Below, one piece after another: positions 34,831-44,049 of a stretch of DNA of 64,000 nucleotides. The notes beneath the pieces are model-generated. The model was not told where the DNA came from. It did no database searches and saw only the letters and a program-made list of their open reading frames with translations. The stretch is from Streptomyces roseolus (GTDB lineage Bacteria; Actinomycetota; Actinomycetes; Streptomycetales; Streptomycetaceae). The stretch lies in contig NZ_BMTV01000014.1 of NCBI RefSeq assembly GCF_014649855.1, forward strand, positions 1 to 64,000, given 5' to 3'. Position numbers and translations under genes: made by a program. Each line of letters opens with the position of its first letter. Positions within the stretch are counted from its first letter, which is position 1.

Positions 34831-35275
34831 CTCTCGTCCCTCGTCAGGAGCCGTTCCGTACGGGGACACGGCAAGTTACTGGACAGTATGGCCAAAGGCG
34901 CGGGTCAGGGGAACCGTGCTCATCGACACGTTGCCGGCGGCGGTCGGCAGTGGTTCGTCCGAGTCCCGGGCGACGTCGGAGTCCGAGCCGGCGTTCCGGT
35001 GACCAGGGGGACCGGAGGATCCGACGGGGACGAGTCCGGAGGCGCGTACGGGGGAGACGAGGGCTTCGGCGACGGGACCGTCCGCGTCGTCGTCGGTCGT
35101 GGCGACTCCGCGGGGCGGGCCGTCACCGACGCCGGCCGCGATGCCGACGCCCCGGCGATCCGCGTCGCCGCCCCCTGCCTGCGTCACGGCCGACGACCCG
35201 TCCGAGGGCCCGGCTCACGCCCGGCACCGGTGCCGGTGGTCCGGCGGGCACGGACGCCGCCGTCGACGCCTAGGC
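34831..35275. other. Intergenic region
   Basis: About 445 bp; ORFs on both strands have low-complexity, unfamiliar translations and are not called. Presumed promoter of the DoxX gene. Confidence 0.4.
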
Positions 35276-36037
35276 CTACGCCTCCGAGGTCGTCCCCGTG
35301 ACCGACGTCTGACGTGGCGCCGCCGGCCTGCGTGCGGTCGGCACGGCGGCGGCCGCCCCCGCGGCCGGTGCGTCCCACGGGGGTGGCGCGGTCTGGTCCG
35401 TCCAGGCGGCCAGTGCCTCCCCGTCGAGACAGACGATCCCGCACAGGGCGGCGTACTCGACGGCGGGCGCGGTGAAGGAGCTGGTGGTCACGACGACGGC
35501 CACGTCGGCCTCGTGGACGGTGAAGCAGGTGCCCCCGAACCGCTGGAGGTCCTGCGAGCCCACGCGGTTGTCCGGCGCGTAGTGCTTGCACTGGAGGACG
35601 ACGCGCCGGCCGTCGACCGTGACCGCGACCACGTCGGCGCCCAGGTCGCCCGCGCCTCCGACGACTTCCACGGCGGTGCAGCCGTCCCGCGCGCAGAGCG
35701 CGGCGACCGTGTGTTCGAAGCCGTCGGCGTCGACCGCCGCGTGGTCCAGGGCCTCCGAGCCGATGTCGGGCACCTCGGCGACGGGGGCGGGAACGTCCGG
35801 CGTGCCCCCGGGGCTCCGGGCGGGCGCCGCCCGCCTCCTGGCCGCGGCCAGCCCGACGGCGAGCGCGCCGAGGAGGCCGAGCCCCACGACGACGGCGACC
35901 GCCGCGTGCGCCGTCTTGACGAGGAGGGCCAGGCCGCCGACGCCCGTCCCCACGAGTCCGAGCGCCAGCAGCAGGTCGCGCCCGAGCCTCCCGCGCCCCC
36001 GCCGCCGCACGTCCCCGTCCGCTCCCGTGGTCCTCAT
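35276..36037 (-). CDS. Membrane-anchored Mrr-type restriction endonuclease-domain protein
   Basis: 253 aa. Two N-terminal membrane segments (LLLALGLVGTGVGGLALLV, AAVAVVVGLGLLGALAVGL) precede an Mrr/type IV restriction endonuclease domain at about residues 105-215. GADVVAV and the VLQCKHY motif supply the D...QxK active site. It might cut modified DNA or be a DNA-processing protein at the membrane; no methylase is nearby. ATG at 36037. Confidence 0.82.
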   Translation of the reverse strand: MRTTGADGDVRRRGRGRLGRDLLLALGLVGTGVGGLALLVKTAHAAVAVVVGLGLLGALAVGLAAARRRAAPARSPGGTPDVPAPVAEVPDIGSEALDHAAVDADGFEHTVAALCARDGCTAVEVVGGAGDLGADVVAVTVDGRRVVLQCKHYAPDNRVGSQDLQRFGGTCFTVHEADVAVVVTTSSFTAPAVEYAALCGIVCLDGEALAAWTDQTAPPPWDAPAAGAAAAVPTARRPAAPRQTSVTGTTSEA

Positions 36038-36349
36038 CCGGCCCCTCCCTCGTGCGTCGACGGCTTCCCCCGTACCGCTGCGCGACCCGCACGGGGCTGT
36101 GGCGCCCCCCTCGGAAGAGGAGGAGCGGGTCTCCTGCCGTCGGAATGCCGGATGTCCGTGAACGCGCTCCTCAAACGCCGGGCTCGCCGTCGGCCGCTTC
36201 CGCCGCGGGGGTCGCCCCCGCAGGGCCGTGTCCTCCGCGAGGCCGTGTCCTCCGTGGTGTCGGAGGCTCCTGCGCGTAACGTCACGGCTGGGGACGGGTA
36301 CGCGGGGCGGGGCGGTGGAAGCGGAAGAGGAACAGGAGGCGGGAACGGC
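36038..36349. other. Divergent promoter region
   Basis: 312 bp between two divergent genes; no element recognised with confidence. Confidence 0.4.
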
Positions 36350-37600
36350 ATGCGCCAGACCGACCGTGGGGCCGCGGACGTGGTGATCGTCGGGGCGGGG
36401 GCGTCCGGCCTCGCCTGTGCGGCCGACCTGGTGGCCGCGGGTGTGAGCGTGCGTCTGCTGGAGGCCGAGGAGACCGTGGGCGGCCGGATGCGGACCGACC
36501 GGATCGAGGGGTTCACCCTCGACCGGGGCTTCCAGGTCTTCAACACCTCCTATCCGCAGGTCAAGAGGCGCGTGGACCTCCGGTCGCTGCGCCTGCGGCC
36601 GTTCACACCGGGCGTGCTGGCGCACACGCCCCGGGGGCCGCGCCGGTTCACCGACCCCACACGCGGTCCCCGCACGGGCGACGGCCCGCTGCCGGTCAGG
36701 GGCGTCTCCGCCCGTGACCTCCTCGCCCTCGGGGTGCTCTCCGCGCGGGACGTGCTGATGCCCGCCTCGTGGCTGCGCTCCCGCCCGGACGCCACGACCC
36801 TGACCGCCCTCGCCGACGCCGGGCTCTCCACCGAGATCGTGGAGAGCGTCCTGAGGCCCTTCCTCTCCGGGATCTTCCTGGAGGACGAACTGGAGACCTC
36901 CGCGCGCTTCTTCCACCTGGTCTGGCGGAGCATGCTGCGGGGGACCCTCTGCCTGCCGGCCGGTGGAATCGGTGCCGTACCGGCCCAACTCGCCTCCGCC
37001 CTCCCCGCCGGTGTCCTGCGCACGGGGACACCGGTCGTCACGCTGACCCCCGACGGCGTGGCCCTCGCCGACGGCGCCGAACTGCCGGCCCGAGCCGTCG
37101 TGGTCGCCACCGGGCACAGCGCCGCGGGCGCGCTGCTGCCGGGCCTGGCCGTGCCGAGCGGCCGGACGGTGACGACGCTTTACCACGCCGCCGAGCGCTC
37201 GCCGCTGCCCGAACCGACCCTCGTGGTCGACGCGCGGCGGCGGTTCCTGAACACCTGCGTCCTCACCGAGGTCCACCCCCTCTACTCCGGCGACGGCCGG
37301 GCGCTGGTGTCGACCTCGGTCCTCGGCGACCCCGGGCCCGCCGAGGAGGCGGCCGTCACCGCCGCCCTCGGCGAGGCGTACGACACGGACACGAGCACCT
37401 GGCAACCCCTGCACCGCGTCACGGTCCACGACGCCCTGCCCGCGATGCCACCGCCGCTGGCCCTCTCACGCACCACCCGCTTCGCGCCGGGCCGTTACGT
37501 CTGCGGCGACCATCGGGCGACGGGCTCGCTCCAGGGCGCCCTCGCCTCCGGAGCGAGAGCCGCCCGGGAAGTCCTGGCCGACCTGCGCCCGGGCGGTTGA
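36350..37600 (+). CDS. FAD-dependent oxidoreductase (amine oxidase-like)
   Basis: 416 aa. VVIVGAGASGLACAADLVAAG, a following Glu-rich EAEETVGGRMRTD, and the C-terminal RYVCGDHRATGSLQGALASG are the FAD motifs of the monoamine oxidase/phytoene desaturase fold. Substrate unknown. AGGAGG nine bases before the ATG. Convergent with an MpaB-family gene. Confidence 0.87.
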   Translation: MRQTDRGAADVVIVGAGASGLACAADLVAAGVSVRLLEAEETVGGRMRTDRIEGFTLDRGFQVFNTSYPQVKRRVDLRSLRLRPFTPGVLAHTPRGPRRFTDPTRGPRTGDGPLPVRGVSARDLLALGVLSARDVLMPASWLRSRPDATTLTALADAGLSTEIVESVLRPFLSGIFLEDELETSARFFHLVWRSMLRGTLCLPAGGIGAVPAQLASALPAGVLRTGTPVVTLTPDGVALADGAELPARAVVVATGHSAAGALLPGLAVPSGRTVTTLYHAAERSPLPEPTLVVDARRRFLNTCVLTEVHPLYSGDGRALVSTSVLGDPGPAEEAAVTAALGEAYDTDTSTWQPLHRVTVHDALPAMPPPLALSRTTRFAPGRYVCGDHRATGSLQGALASGARAAREVLADLRPGG

Positions 37601-37767
37601 TCGGGGCGGCACCTGACGACGCACGGTTCCGGCGACGTGTTCTCCGCCGGAGACCCGTGAAGCCCGGGATCCGGACCAGCGTCACGAGCGCGCGCGGACC
37701 GCCCCGGTGTCCGCCCACGGCGTGGGGACCGAGTCGTGGCAGGGCCCCGCGGACCGCCCCGCCCCGC

Positions 37768-38667
37768 TCATGGCGGCGGCGACCCGTACGGTGGTGCCTC
37801 CACCACCGGCACCGCGGACGACGCCCAGCGGATCGCGGCGGTGATCGCCCGGCCGCCCGGGCGGGCCACCGGCAGCAGGAGGCGGGTGGCCACGGGCAGG
37901 TCGACCGCGGACCTGGCCCACGGCGGCAGCAGCTCCGCCGCCGCGGCGGCGAGCAGGGAGTAGGGAAGCAGCACGGGGCGAGGCAGCGGAGGGTGGACCA
38001 GCAGGAAGCGCGCCGTGGCACGCGACTCCGCCGTGGCACGCAGCTCCGGCCGGTAGCCGGCGAGGCACTTCACCAGTTCGTCCCGGGTCTCCGGCGGACG
38101 TGGCACACCGAGCCGCCGCGCGACGTGCGCCATGTCGGCCACGTAGCCGTCGAGTCCGTCCGGACCCAGCGGGTGCCGGCCGTACCGCTGGTGGGCGCGG
38201 AGGAAGCAGTACGCCTCGGCGGCGTGCACCCAGGTGAGCAGGTGGGGGTCGGAGGCCCGGTAAGGCACGCCGTCCGGCGAGGTCCCGACGACGCGTTCGT
38301 GCACCCGGCGCACCCGCAGCACCGCGCGTTCGGCGTCCTCGCTCGTGCCGAAGGTGGTCACGGCGAGGAAGGTGCTGGTGCGCTGGAGCCGGCCCCAGGG
38401 GTCTCCCTGGAAGCCGGAGTGGGCCGAGACGGCCGCCATGGCCACGGGGTGGAGCGACTGGAGCAGCAGCGCGGCGAGCCCGCCGATGTACATGGACGCG
38501 TCGCCGTGCACGACCCGTACGGGCCGCTCGGGCGCGAACCAGCGGGGCCCGGGCGTGCCGTGGATGCGGGTGCGCTTCTCGTGTGCGGAAGGACCCGCGA
38601 CCCGGCGCAGCAGCGCCTCACCGGCTCGTCGCCGCGGTCCCGGCACACCAAGGGGCGAAAGGGGCAC
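37768..38667 (-). CDS. MpaB-family (DUF2236) oxygenase
   Basis: About 299 aa. VVHGDASMYIGGLAALLLQSLHPVAMAAVSAHSG and LLTWVHAAEAYCFLRA contain the conserved His/Asp pattern of the family, named for the latex-clearing/mycophenolate-type haem oxygenases. Function in this strain unknown. The GTG at 38667 directly follows GGAGG, closer than normal, so the start is uncertain. Confidence 0.8.
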   Translation of the reverse strand: MPLSPLGVPGPRRRAGEALLRRVAGPSAHEKRTRIHGTPGPRWFAPERPVRVVHGDASMYIGGLAALLLQSLHPVAMAAVSAHSGFQGDPWGRLQRTSTFLAVTTFGTSEDAERAVLRVRRVHERVVGTSPDGVPYRASDPHLLTWVHAAEAYCFLRAHQRYGRHPLGPDGLDGYVADMAHVARRLGVPRPPETRDELVKCLAGYRPELRATAESRATARFLLVHPPLPRPVLLPYSLLAAAAAELLPPWARSAVDLPVATRLLLPVARPGGRAITAAIRWASSAVPVVEAPPYGSPPP

Positions 38668-38974
38668 ACCTCCAGTATGTCGCCGGCCGCCGGCCGCCGG
38701 TCGCGGGAGGGCCTCGGCCGAGGCCGTGGGACGTCGGCGCCCGACGGTGCCGGCCGCACCGTCGCCCGTCCCGCGTGGCGCCCGCTCCCGGGCACGCCGT
38801 GCGGCCGGCGCGGTTCGCCCTCCGTGGCCTCCGGCGCCCGGCCCGGTCGGGCAGGCGTGACCCCTGGAGCGGCTCACAGGCCGTCGCGTCGACGCCGTTA
38901 CACCGAGCCGCGCGCGGGCAGGCGCAGCGCACGCGCGAGCACGCGATCGCCATCGCGGAAGAGGAGGAGCCCGC
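38668..38974. other. Divergent promoter region
   Basis: 307 bp between the MpaB-family and M20 genes; nothing recognised. Confidence 0.4.
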
Positions 38975-40183
38975 ATGCCATCCACCGTCTCGCCCCCGTA
39001 CGCCCGCATCAGGCAGGAGGTCGCCGCCCGTGCCGACCGCCTGTGGGAGGTCGCCCGCACGCTCTGGGAGGACCCGGAGACGGCGTACGAGGAACACCGG
39101 GCCGCCCACCTCCTCTCCGGCGAACTCGAACAGGCGGGCTTCGCGGTCGAGCGCGGGGCCGCCGGACTCCCCACGGCGTTCGTCGCGCGCGCCGGAAGGG
39201 CGCCCGGCGCCTCCACGGGCGGACCCACCGTGGCGCTCCTGATGGAGTACGACGCCCTGCCGCTGCTCGGCCATGCCTGCGGCCATCACCTGATCGCCGC
39301 CGCGGGGCTCGGGGCGGCCCTCGCGACGCGGGCCGCGCTCGGCCCCGTGGACGGGACGCTGCTCGCCGTCGGCACGCCCGCCGAGGAGCGGGGAGGGGGC
39401 AAGGTCACGGAAGTGCGGGCCGGGCTGTTCGACGGGGTCGACGCGGCTCTGATGTTCCATCCCGGGGTGCGCGACTGGAGGTGGGCGCCGCTCACGGCCA
39501 GCGCGCAGGTACGGGTGGGGTTCCACGGCCGGTCGGCGCACCCCACCGGCAACCCCACGGAGGGGATCGACGCGCTCGGGGCGCTGATCCAGCTGTTCAA
39601 CGTCCTGGGCGTGCTGGACCGCAGGCTTCCCCCGGGAAGCCACGTCCAGGGGATCATCACGGACGGAGGCCGCGCCACGAACGTCGTTCCGGCCTACGCG
39701 GAGGGGATGTTCGGGGTCCGCGGAGCGACCACGACCGCCCTGGAGGCCCTGGTCGGGGAGTTGCGCTCCGCCGCCGAGGGCGTCGCGCTCGCCACCCGTA
39801 CCCGCGTCGAGGTCGCCGACGTCGGAGGGCGCTACGAGCACTTCCGGGACAACAAGGTGCTGTCGGAGCTGTTCGCCGACCACCTCGGGCGCGCGGGCAT
39901 CCCGCTCACCGAACCGGAGGCGGGCGTGTACCTCGGGTCCTCGGACATCGGCAACGTCAGCACGCGCGTTCCCGCCATCCACCCCTTCGTCGCCGTCATG
40001 GGCCCCGAGGGGTCCGATCACACGCCGGAGTTCGCGGAGGCGGCCGCCGGCCCCCGCGCCCGCGAGGTGATGGTCGCCGCGGCCGAGGCGCTGGCCTGCA
40101 CGGCGGCTGACGTACTGCTGCGCCCCGGCGTGTCCGACGACGCCCGGGCGTACGGGCGCGCCGAGGAGGAGGCGGGCCGGTGA
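38975..40183 (+). CDS. M20-family amidohydrolase (AbgB-like)
   Basis: 402 aa. GHACGHHLIAAAGLGAAL and TPAEERGGGK supply metal ligands, and the dimerisation domain begins FHGRSAHPTGNPTEG. C-terminal SSDIGNVSTRVPAIHPF is typical of p-aminobenzoyl-glutamate hydrolase subunit B and related amidases. Probably hydrolyses an N-acyl amino acid or aryl amide. GAGGAG before ATG 38975. Confidence 0.88.
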   Translation: MPSTVSPPYARIRQEVAARADRLWEVARTLWEDPETAYEEHRAAHLLSGELEQAGFAVERGAAGLPTAFVARAGRAPGASTGGPTVALLMEYDALPLLGHACGHHLIAAAGLGAALATRAALGPVDGTLLAVGTPAEERGGGKVTEVRAGLFDGVDAALMFHPGVRDWRWAPLTASAQVRVGFHGRSAHPTGNPTEGIDALGALIQLFNVLGVLDRRLPPGSHVQGIITDGGRATNVVPAYAEGMFGVRGATTTALEALVGELRSAAEGVALATRTRVEVADVGGRYEHFRDNKVLSELFADHLGRAGIPLTEPEAGVYLGSSDIGNVSTRVPAIHPFVAVMGPEGSDHTPEFAEAAAGPRAREVMVAAAEALACTAADVLLRPGVSDDARAYGRAEEEAGR

Positions 40184-40939
40184 CCGGACGCGGCCTGTGA
40201 GGCGACGCGGGTCGGTCACCGCTCGCCGTCCCGGTAGGACAGCCGATCGTCGCCCCTCCCCGGCACGTACGGTGCCGGTCCCCGACCCGTACGGTGCCCG
40301 CGGGGACCGACGCCGCGCGCCACGGCCATGCCGACGGTCTCCACGCCGCCGCGTGGAGAGCCCGGCACCGCCTCGGCGAAGCGCTCGCCGTGGAGGGCTG
40401 CCGGGACCACGGGACCACGGGACCACGGGACCACGAGAGGGCGCCCCGGCGCCGACGCGCACCGGACGCCTTCCCTCCCGGCACCCGCCGACAGCTGCGC
40501 CACGGACGGCTCGGGGTCCCGCCGCGCGCCCGCCCCCGTTCCGCGCGACGCCCGGGTGGCCGGGCCGTTCCGGGCGCCGTCCGACCCCGGAGAGTGTCGC
40601 GGCCCTGACAGAGGGCTTCCGCCCGCCCGGCTTGTGCCGGGTGGCGTGAAGGCGGCCGTGCCGCCAGCGTGGTACGTGGCCGGAGCGTCCGGGCCGGGTT
40701 CCGCGTGCGGTCCACGGCCGGCGCGTTCCCGCCGGACCGGGGCACGGGCCCACCGCCCCGGGGCCCGCCGCGCGGCGCCGTCCCGCCGACGCGACAGTGC
40801 GCTCCCCTGAGCGTGACACCCGACAAACGTGCAGGCGGGCATGGTTTCGGCGGGGGAGGGCAGGCGCTCCAGCATCAAGGCTCCCCGGCGGATCCCGCCG
40901 GGGCCGCCGCACCGACATCCCCGACCACAGGGAGCCACC
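40184..40939. other. 756-bp gene-free interval
   Basis: No ORF with a plausible translation. It contains four 8-bp GGGACCAC units (40403-40434) and presumably the promoter of the carboxylate-amine ligase gene. Confidence 0.5.
40403..40434. repeat. 4 x 8-bp tandem repeat (GGGACCAC)
   Basis: Four perfect head-to-tail units in the intergenic space. A slippage-prone microsatellite; no function seen. Confidence 0.85.
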
Positions 40940-42130
40940 GTGACCGTCAGAATCGGGGTCGAGGAAGAGTTTCACGTGCTCGACATCGAGAGCGGGGAAC
41001 TCGTCCCACGCGCCGCCGCCGTCCTGCGCCGACTGGCACGGCACGGCGACGCCTTCGCCACCGAGCTGTCCCAGTCCGCCGTGGAGTCCAACAGTGGCGT
41101 GCACTCCACCCTCGACGGCCTGCTCGCGGACCTGCGGACCACCCGTGGACAGCTCGACGGGGCCGCGGCGGGCCTGGGCCTCGCCGTCGCCGCGGCGGGC
41201 ACGGTGCCGATCGCACGGCCCGAGGCGGTCCCGACGGGCCTCACCCCGCGGTACCGGCGCATGACGGCGGAGTACCGCCGCCTCGCGGACGAACAGCTGA
41301 TCTGCGGCGCCCACGTCCACGCCGACATCCCCGACCGCGACACCGCGGTCCGCGCGATGTGCGTCGTCGCCCCCTGGCTGCCGCCCCTCCTCGCGCTGTC
41401 GGCGAGCTCGCCGTACTGGCTCGGGGAGGACACCGGATACGCGAGCTGGCGCACCATGGTCTGGCAGCGCTGGCCCACCGCCGGGCCGCCCGGATGCTTC
41501 ACCGGCGCGGACGACTACGACCGCGCCGTCGACGGCCTCGTCACCTCCGGAGTCATCAGCGACCCCGGCATGATCTACTACGACGTCCGCCCCTCCGCCC
41601 ACCTGCCCACGCTGGAACTGCGCATCGCGGACGCCTGCCCGCGCGTCGAGACCGTGGTGCTGATCGCGGCGCTCTTCCGGGCCCTCGTCGTGGACGCCTG
41701 TTCCCGCGTCGAGCGGCACGGGCGCTCCGGATGCGACGGCCACCACGAGTGGCTGCGGGCCGCCACCTGGCGCGCCGCCCGGTCCGGCCTGGAAGGCGAA
41801 CTGGTCGACCCGGCCACCCGCATCCCCGCGCCCGCCCCGACCGTCGTCCGGGGCCTGCTCCGGCGGCTCCGGCCCGCTCTGGAGCACTGCGGCGACTGGG
41901 ACACGGTCAGCTCCCTGACGGAGGAGACGCTCGCCCGCGGCACCGCCGCCCGGCGGCTGCGCGAGCTGACGTACGGCGGGGACCTCCTCGCCGGCGTGGA
42001 CCACCTCGCCGCGGAGACACGGGGTGCCGGCCGGAGGCCTTCCGGCCGCCCCGCACCCCGGGACACCGGCACCCGCACCGGCACGGCGCCGGCCCTGCCC
42101 GAGGAGCGGAGGACCGCGGGCATCCCCTGA
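40940..42130 (+). CDS. YbdK-family carboxylate-amine ligase
   Basis: 396 aa, glutamate-cysteine ligase 2 family. VRIGVEEEFHVLDIESGEL is the diagnostic N-terminus, with CGAHVHADIPD and TLELRIADACP downstream. Members ligate a carboxylate to an amine using ATP; E. coli YbdK has weak glutamate-cysteine ligase activity. First gene of an apparent operon with an AsnO-like amidotransferase and an S9 peptidase. GTG at 40940 behind GGGAG. The last 40 residues are low-complexity. Confidence 0.88.
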   Translation: MTVRIGVEEEFHVLDIESGELVPRAAAVLRRLARHGDAFATELSQSAVESNSGVHSTLDGLLADLRTTRGQLDGAAAGLGLAVAAAGTVPIARPEAVPTGLTPRYRRMTAEYRRLADEQLICGAHVHADIPDRDTAVRAMCVVAPWLPPLLALSASSPYWLGEDTGYASWRTMVWQRWPTAGPPGCFTGADDYDRAVDGLVTSGVISDPGMIYYDVRPSAHLPTLELRIADACPRVETVVLIAALFRALVVDACSRVERHGRSGCDGHHEWLRAATWRAARSGLEGELVDPATRIPAPAPTVVRGLLRRLRPALEHCGDWDTVSSLTEETLARGTAARRLRELTYGGDLLAGVDHLAAETRGAGRRPSGRPAPRDTGTRTGTAPALPEERRTAGIP

Positions 42131-42202
42131 GACCGAACCCGACCCTCACCACGCCGAGGCGCGCCCCGGCGCGCCCCGACCCGAGAAACCCGAGGAGCCA
42201 CC

Positions 42203-42277
42203 ATGCGAGATACCGCCCCTTCCCGCGCCGTCGACGGCGCCCGCCCGGCCCCGGGAGGTCGCCCGTGTGCGGCCTGA
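42203..42277 (+). CDS. Possible 24-codon leader peptide overlapping the amidotransferase start
   Basis: An ATG behind GAGGAG opens a 24-codon frame ending TGA at 42275-42277, thirteen bases into the amidotransferase gene and in another frame. The strong ribosome binding site and overlap suggest translational coupling or attenuation. The peptide has no recognisable motif, so it may be fortuitous. Confidence 0.4.
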   Translation: MRDTAPSRAVDGARPAPGGRPCAA

Positions 42278-44049
42278 GCGGGGAGATCCGCTTCGACGGC
42301 GGGCGGCCGGACGTCGCGGCGGTCGAGCGCATGAGCGACCGCCTGGCGGCCCGGGGCCCCGACGGCCACGGACTGTGGTCGCTCGGAGCCATCGCCTTCG
42401 GACACCGGCGACTGAAGATCATCGACCTGTCCGAGCGCGCCGCCCAGCCCATGACCGACAGCGAGGCCGGCCTGACCTGCGTCTTCAACGGGTGCATCTA
42501 CAACTACCAGCAGCTCCGCGAGGAACTCGGCGGCCTCGGCCACCGCTTCGCCACCACCTCGGACACCGAGGTCGTCCTCAAGGCCTACCGGCAGTGGGGC
42601 ACCGACTTCGTCACCCACTTCGTCGGCATGTTCGCCATCGCGCTGGCGGAGCACCGTACCGGCCGGCTCGTCCTCGCCCGCGACCGCCTCGGCATCAAGC
42701 CCCTCTACCTGGCGGCCTCGCCCCGACGGCTGCGCTTCGCCTCGACCCTCCCGGCGCTCCTCGCCGGCGGTGACGTCGACACGTCCCTGGACCCCGTCGC
42801 CCTGCACCACTACATGAGCCTGCAGTCGACGGTGCCCGCACCGCGGACCGTCCTCGCCGGCGTGCGCAAACTGCCGCCCGCCACCGTCCGCGTCGTGGAA
42901 CCCGACGGCACCCACCGCGACGCCGTGTACTGGCAGCCCGCCTACACCCGCCGCCCCGAGTTCTCCGGCATGGGCGCGGACGACTGGCGCGACGCCGTCC
43001 TCGCCGCGCTCCGGACCGCCGTACGCCGCCGGATGGTCGCCGACGTCCCGGTGGGCGTCCTGCTCTCCGGCGGCCTCGACTCCAGCCTCATCGTCGCCCT
43101 GCTCGCCGAGGAGGGACAGCGGGACCTCGCCACGTTCAGCGTGGGATTCGAGTCGGAAGCGGGCGAGGAGGGCGACGAGTTCCGCTACTCCGACCGGGTC
43201 GCCCGGCACTTCGAGACCGACCACCACCAGCTCATGGTGCCCTCCGACCGCGTGTCCACCGCGCTGGACGGCGCGGTGCGCGCCATGAGCGAGCCGATGA
43301 CCAGCCACGACGTCGTCGCCTTCCACCTCCTGTCCGAACTGGTGGCGAAGGAGGTCAGCGTCGTGCAGAGCGGGCAGGGCGCCGACGAGGTGTTCGCCGG
43401 CTACCACTGGTACCCCGCCCTCGCCGCGACCGACCGCGCCGGCGAACCCGACCGGTACGCCGAGGTGTACTTCGACCGGCCGCACGCGGAACTCGCCCGC
43501 ATCCTCCAGCCGCACGTCCTCGTCGGCCACGACGCCTCCCGGGAGTACGTCGAGGCCCACATGGCGGCCCCCGGCGCCGAGACGGCGCTGGACGCCGCGC
43601 TCCGCACGGAGACGCACGTCATGCTGGTCGACGACCCGGTCAAGAGGGTGGACAACATGACGATGGACTGGGGCCTGGAAGCGCGCGTCCCCTTCCTCGA
43701 CCACGAACTCGTCGAACTCGCCGCCGCCTGCCCCCCGGACCTCAAGCTGGCCGGGGGAGGCAAGGGCGTCCTCAAGGACGCCGGCCGCACGGTCCTGCCG
43801 CGGGACATCGTCGACCGGCCCAAGGGATACTTCCCCGTTCCGGCCATCCGCCAGATGGCCGCCCCGGTCCGTGACCGCGTACGGGACGCCCTGTCCTCGC
43901 CCTCGGCCCGCGCCCGGGGCGTCTTCCGGGACGACTACGTCGCCGCGCTGCTGGAGGCGCCGGAGGAGCACCGGACCAACCGGGGCGCGAACGCCCTGTG
44001 GCAAGTAGCTTTGCTGGAGATATGGCTGCAGACGCACGGAATCGACTGA
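42265..44049 (+). CDS. Glutamine-dependent amidotransferase, asparagine synthase/NAGGN amidotransferase type
   Basis: 594 aa. The GTG at 42265 puts Cys at position 2 (CGLSGEIRF), required for N-terminal glutaminase chemistry, and GGAGG lies six bases upstream. RGPDGHG and FNGCIYNYQQLREEL complete the glutaminase; VPVGVLLSGGLDSSL is the ATP pyrophosphatase loop. The sequence resembles the AsnO group amidating N-acetylglutaminylglutamine, an osmolyte, more than plain AsnB. The usual GNAT/ATP-grasp partner is absent; a YbdK-type ligase is upstream instead. The final codons, including GTA, TTG and ATA, are unusually A/T-ending. Confidence 0.87.
   Translation: MCGLSGEIRFDGGRPDVAAVERMSDRLAARGPDGHGLWSLGAIAFGHRRLKIIDLSERAAQPMTDSEAGLTCVFNGCIYNYQQLREELGGLGHRFATTSDTEVVLKAYRQWGTDFVTHFVGMFAIALAEHRTGRLVLARDRLGIKPLYLAASPRRLRFASTLPALLAGGDVDTSLDPVALHHYMSLQSTVPAPRTVLAGVRKLPPATVRVVEPDGTHRDAVYWQPAYTRRPEFSGMGADDWRDAVLAALRTAVRRRMVADVPVGVLLSGGLDSSLIVALLAEEGQRDLATFSVGFESEAGEEGDEFRYSDRVARHFETDHHQLMVPSDRVSTALDGAVRAMSEPMTSHDVVAFHLLSELVAKEVSVVQSGQGADEVFAGYHWYPALAATDRAGEPDRYAEVYFDRPHAELARILQPHVLVGHDASREYVEAHMAAPGAETALDAALRTETHVMLVDDPVKRVDNMTMDWGLEARVPFLDHELVELAAACPPDLKLAGGGKGVLKDAGRTVLPRDIVDRPKGYFPVPAIRQMAAPVRDRVRDALSSPSARARGVFRDDYVAALLEAPEEHRTNRGANALWQVALLEIWLQTHGID

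Noticed and set aside
34876..35187. 103-codon frame in the gap after the DoxX gene
   Set aside because: No ribosome binding site, no recognisable motif and skewed composition.
36769..40110. 1113-codon plus-strand frame, and the 1128-codon minus-strand frame at 38618-42004
   Set aside because: Both span several recognised genes and intergenic gaps and give low-complexity Arg/Pro/Gly sequence; shadows of the real genes.
40403..40434. CRISPR-like array from the short repeat
   Set aside because: Eight-bp head-to-tail units without spacers and no cas genes; a microsatellite only.
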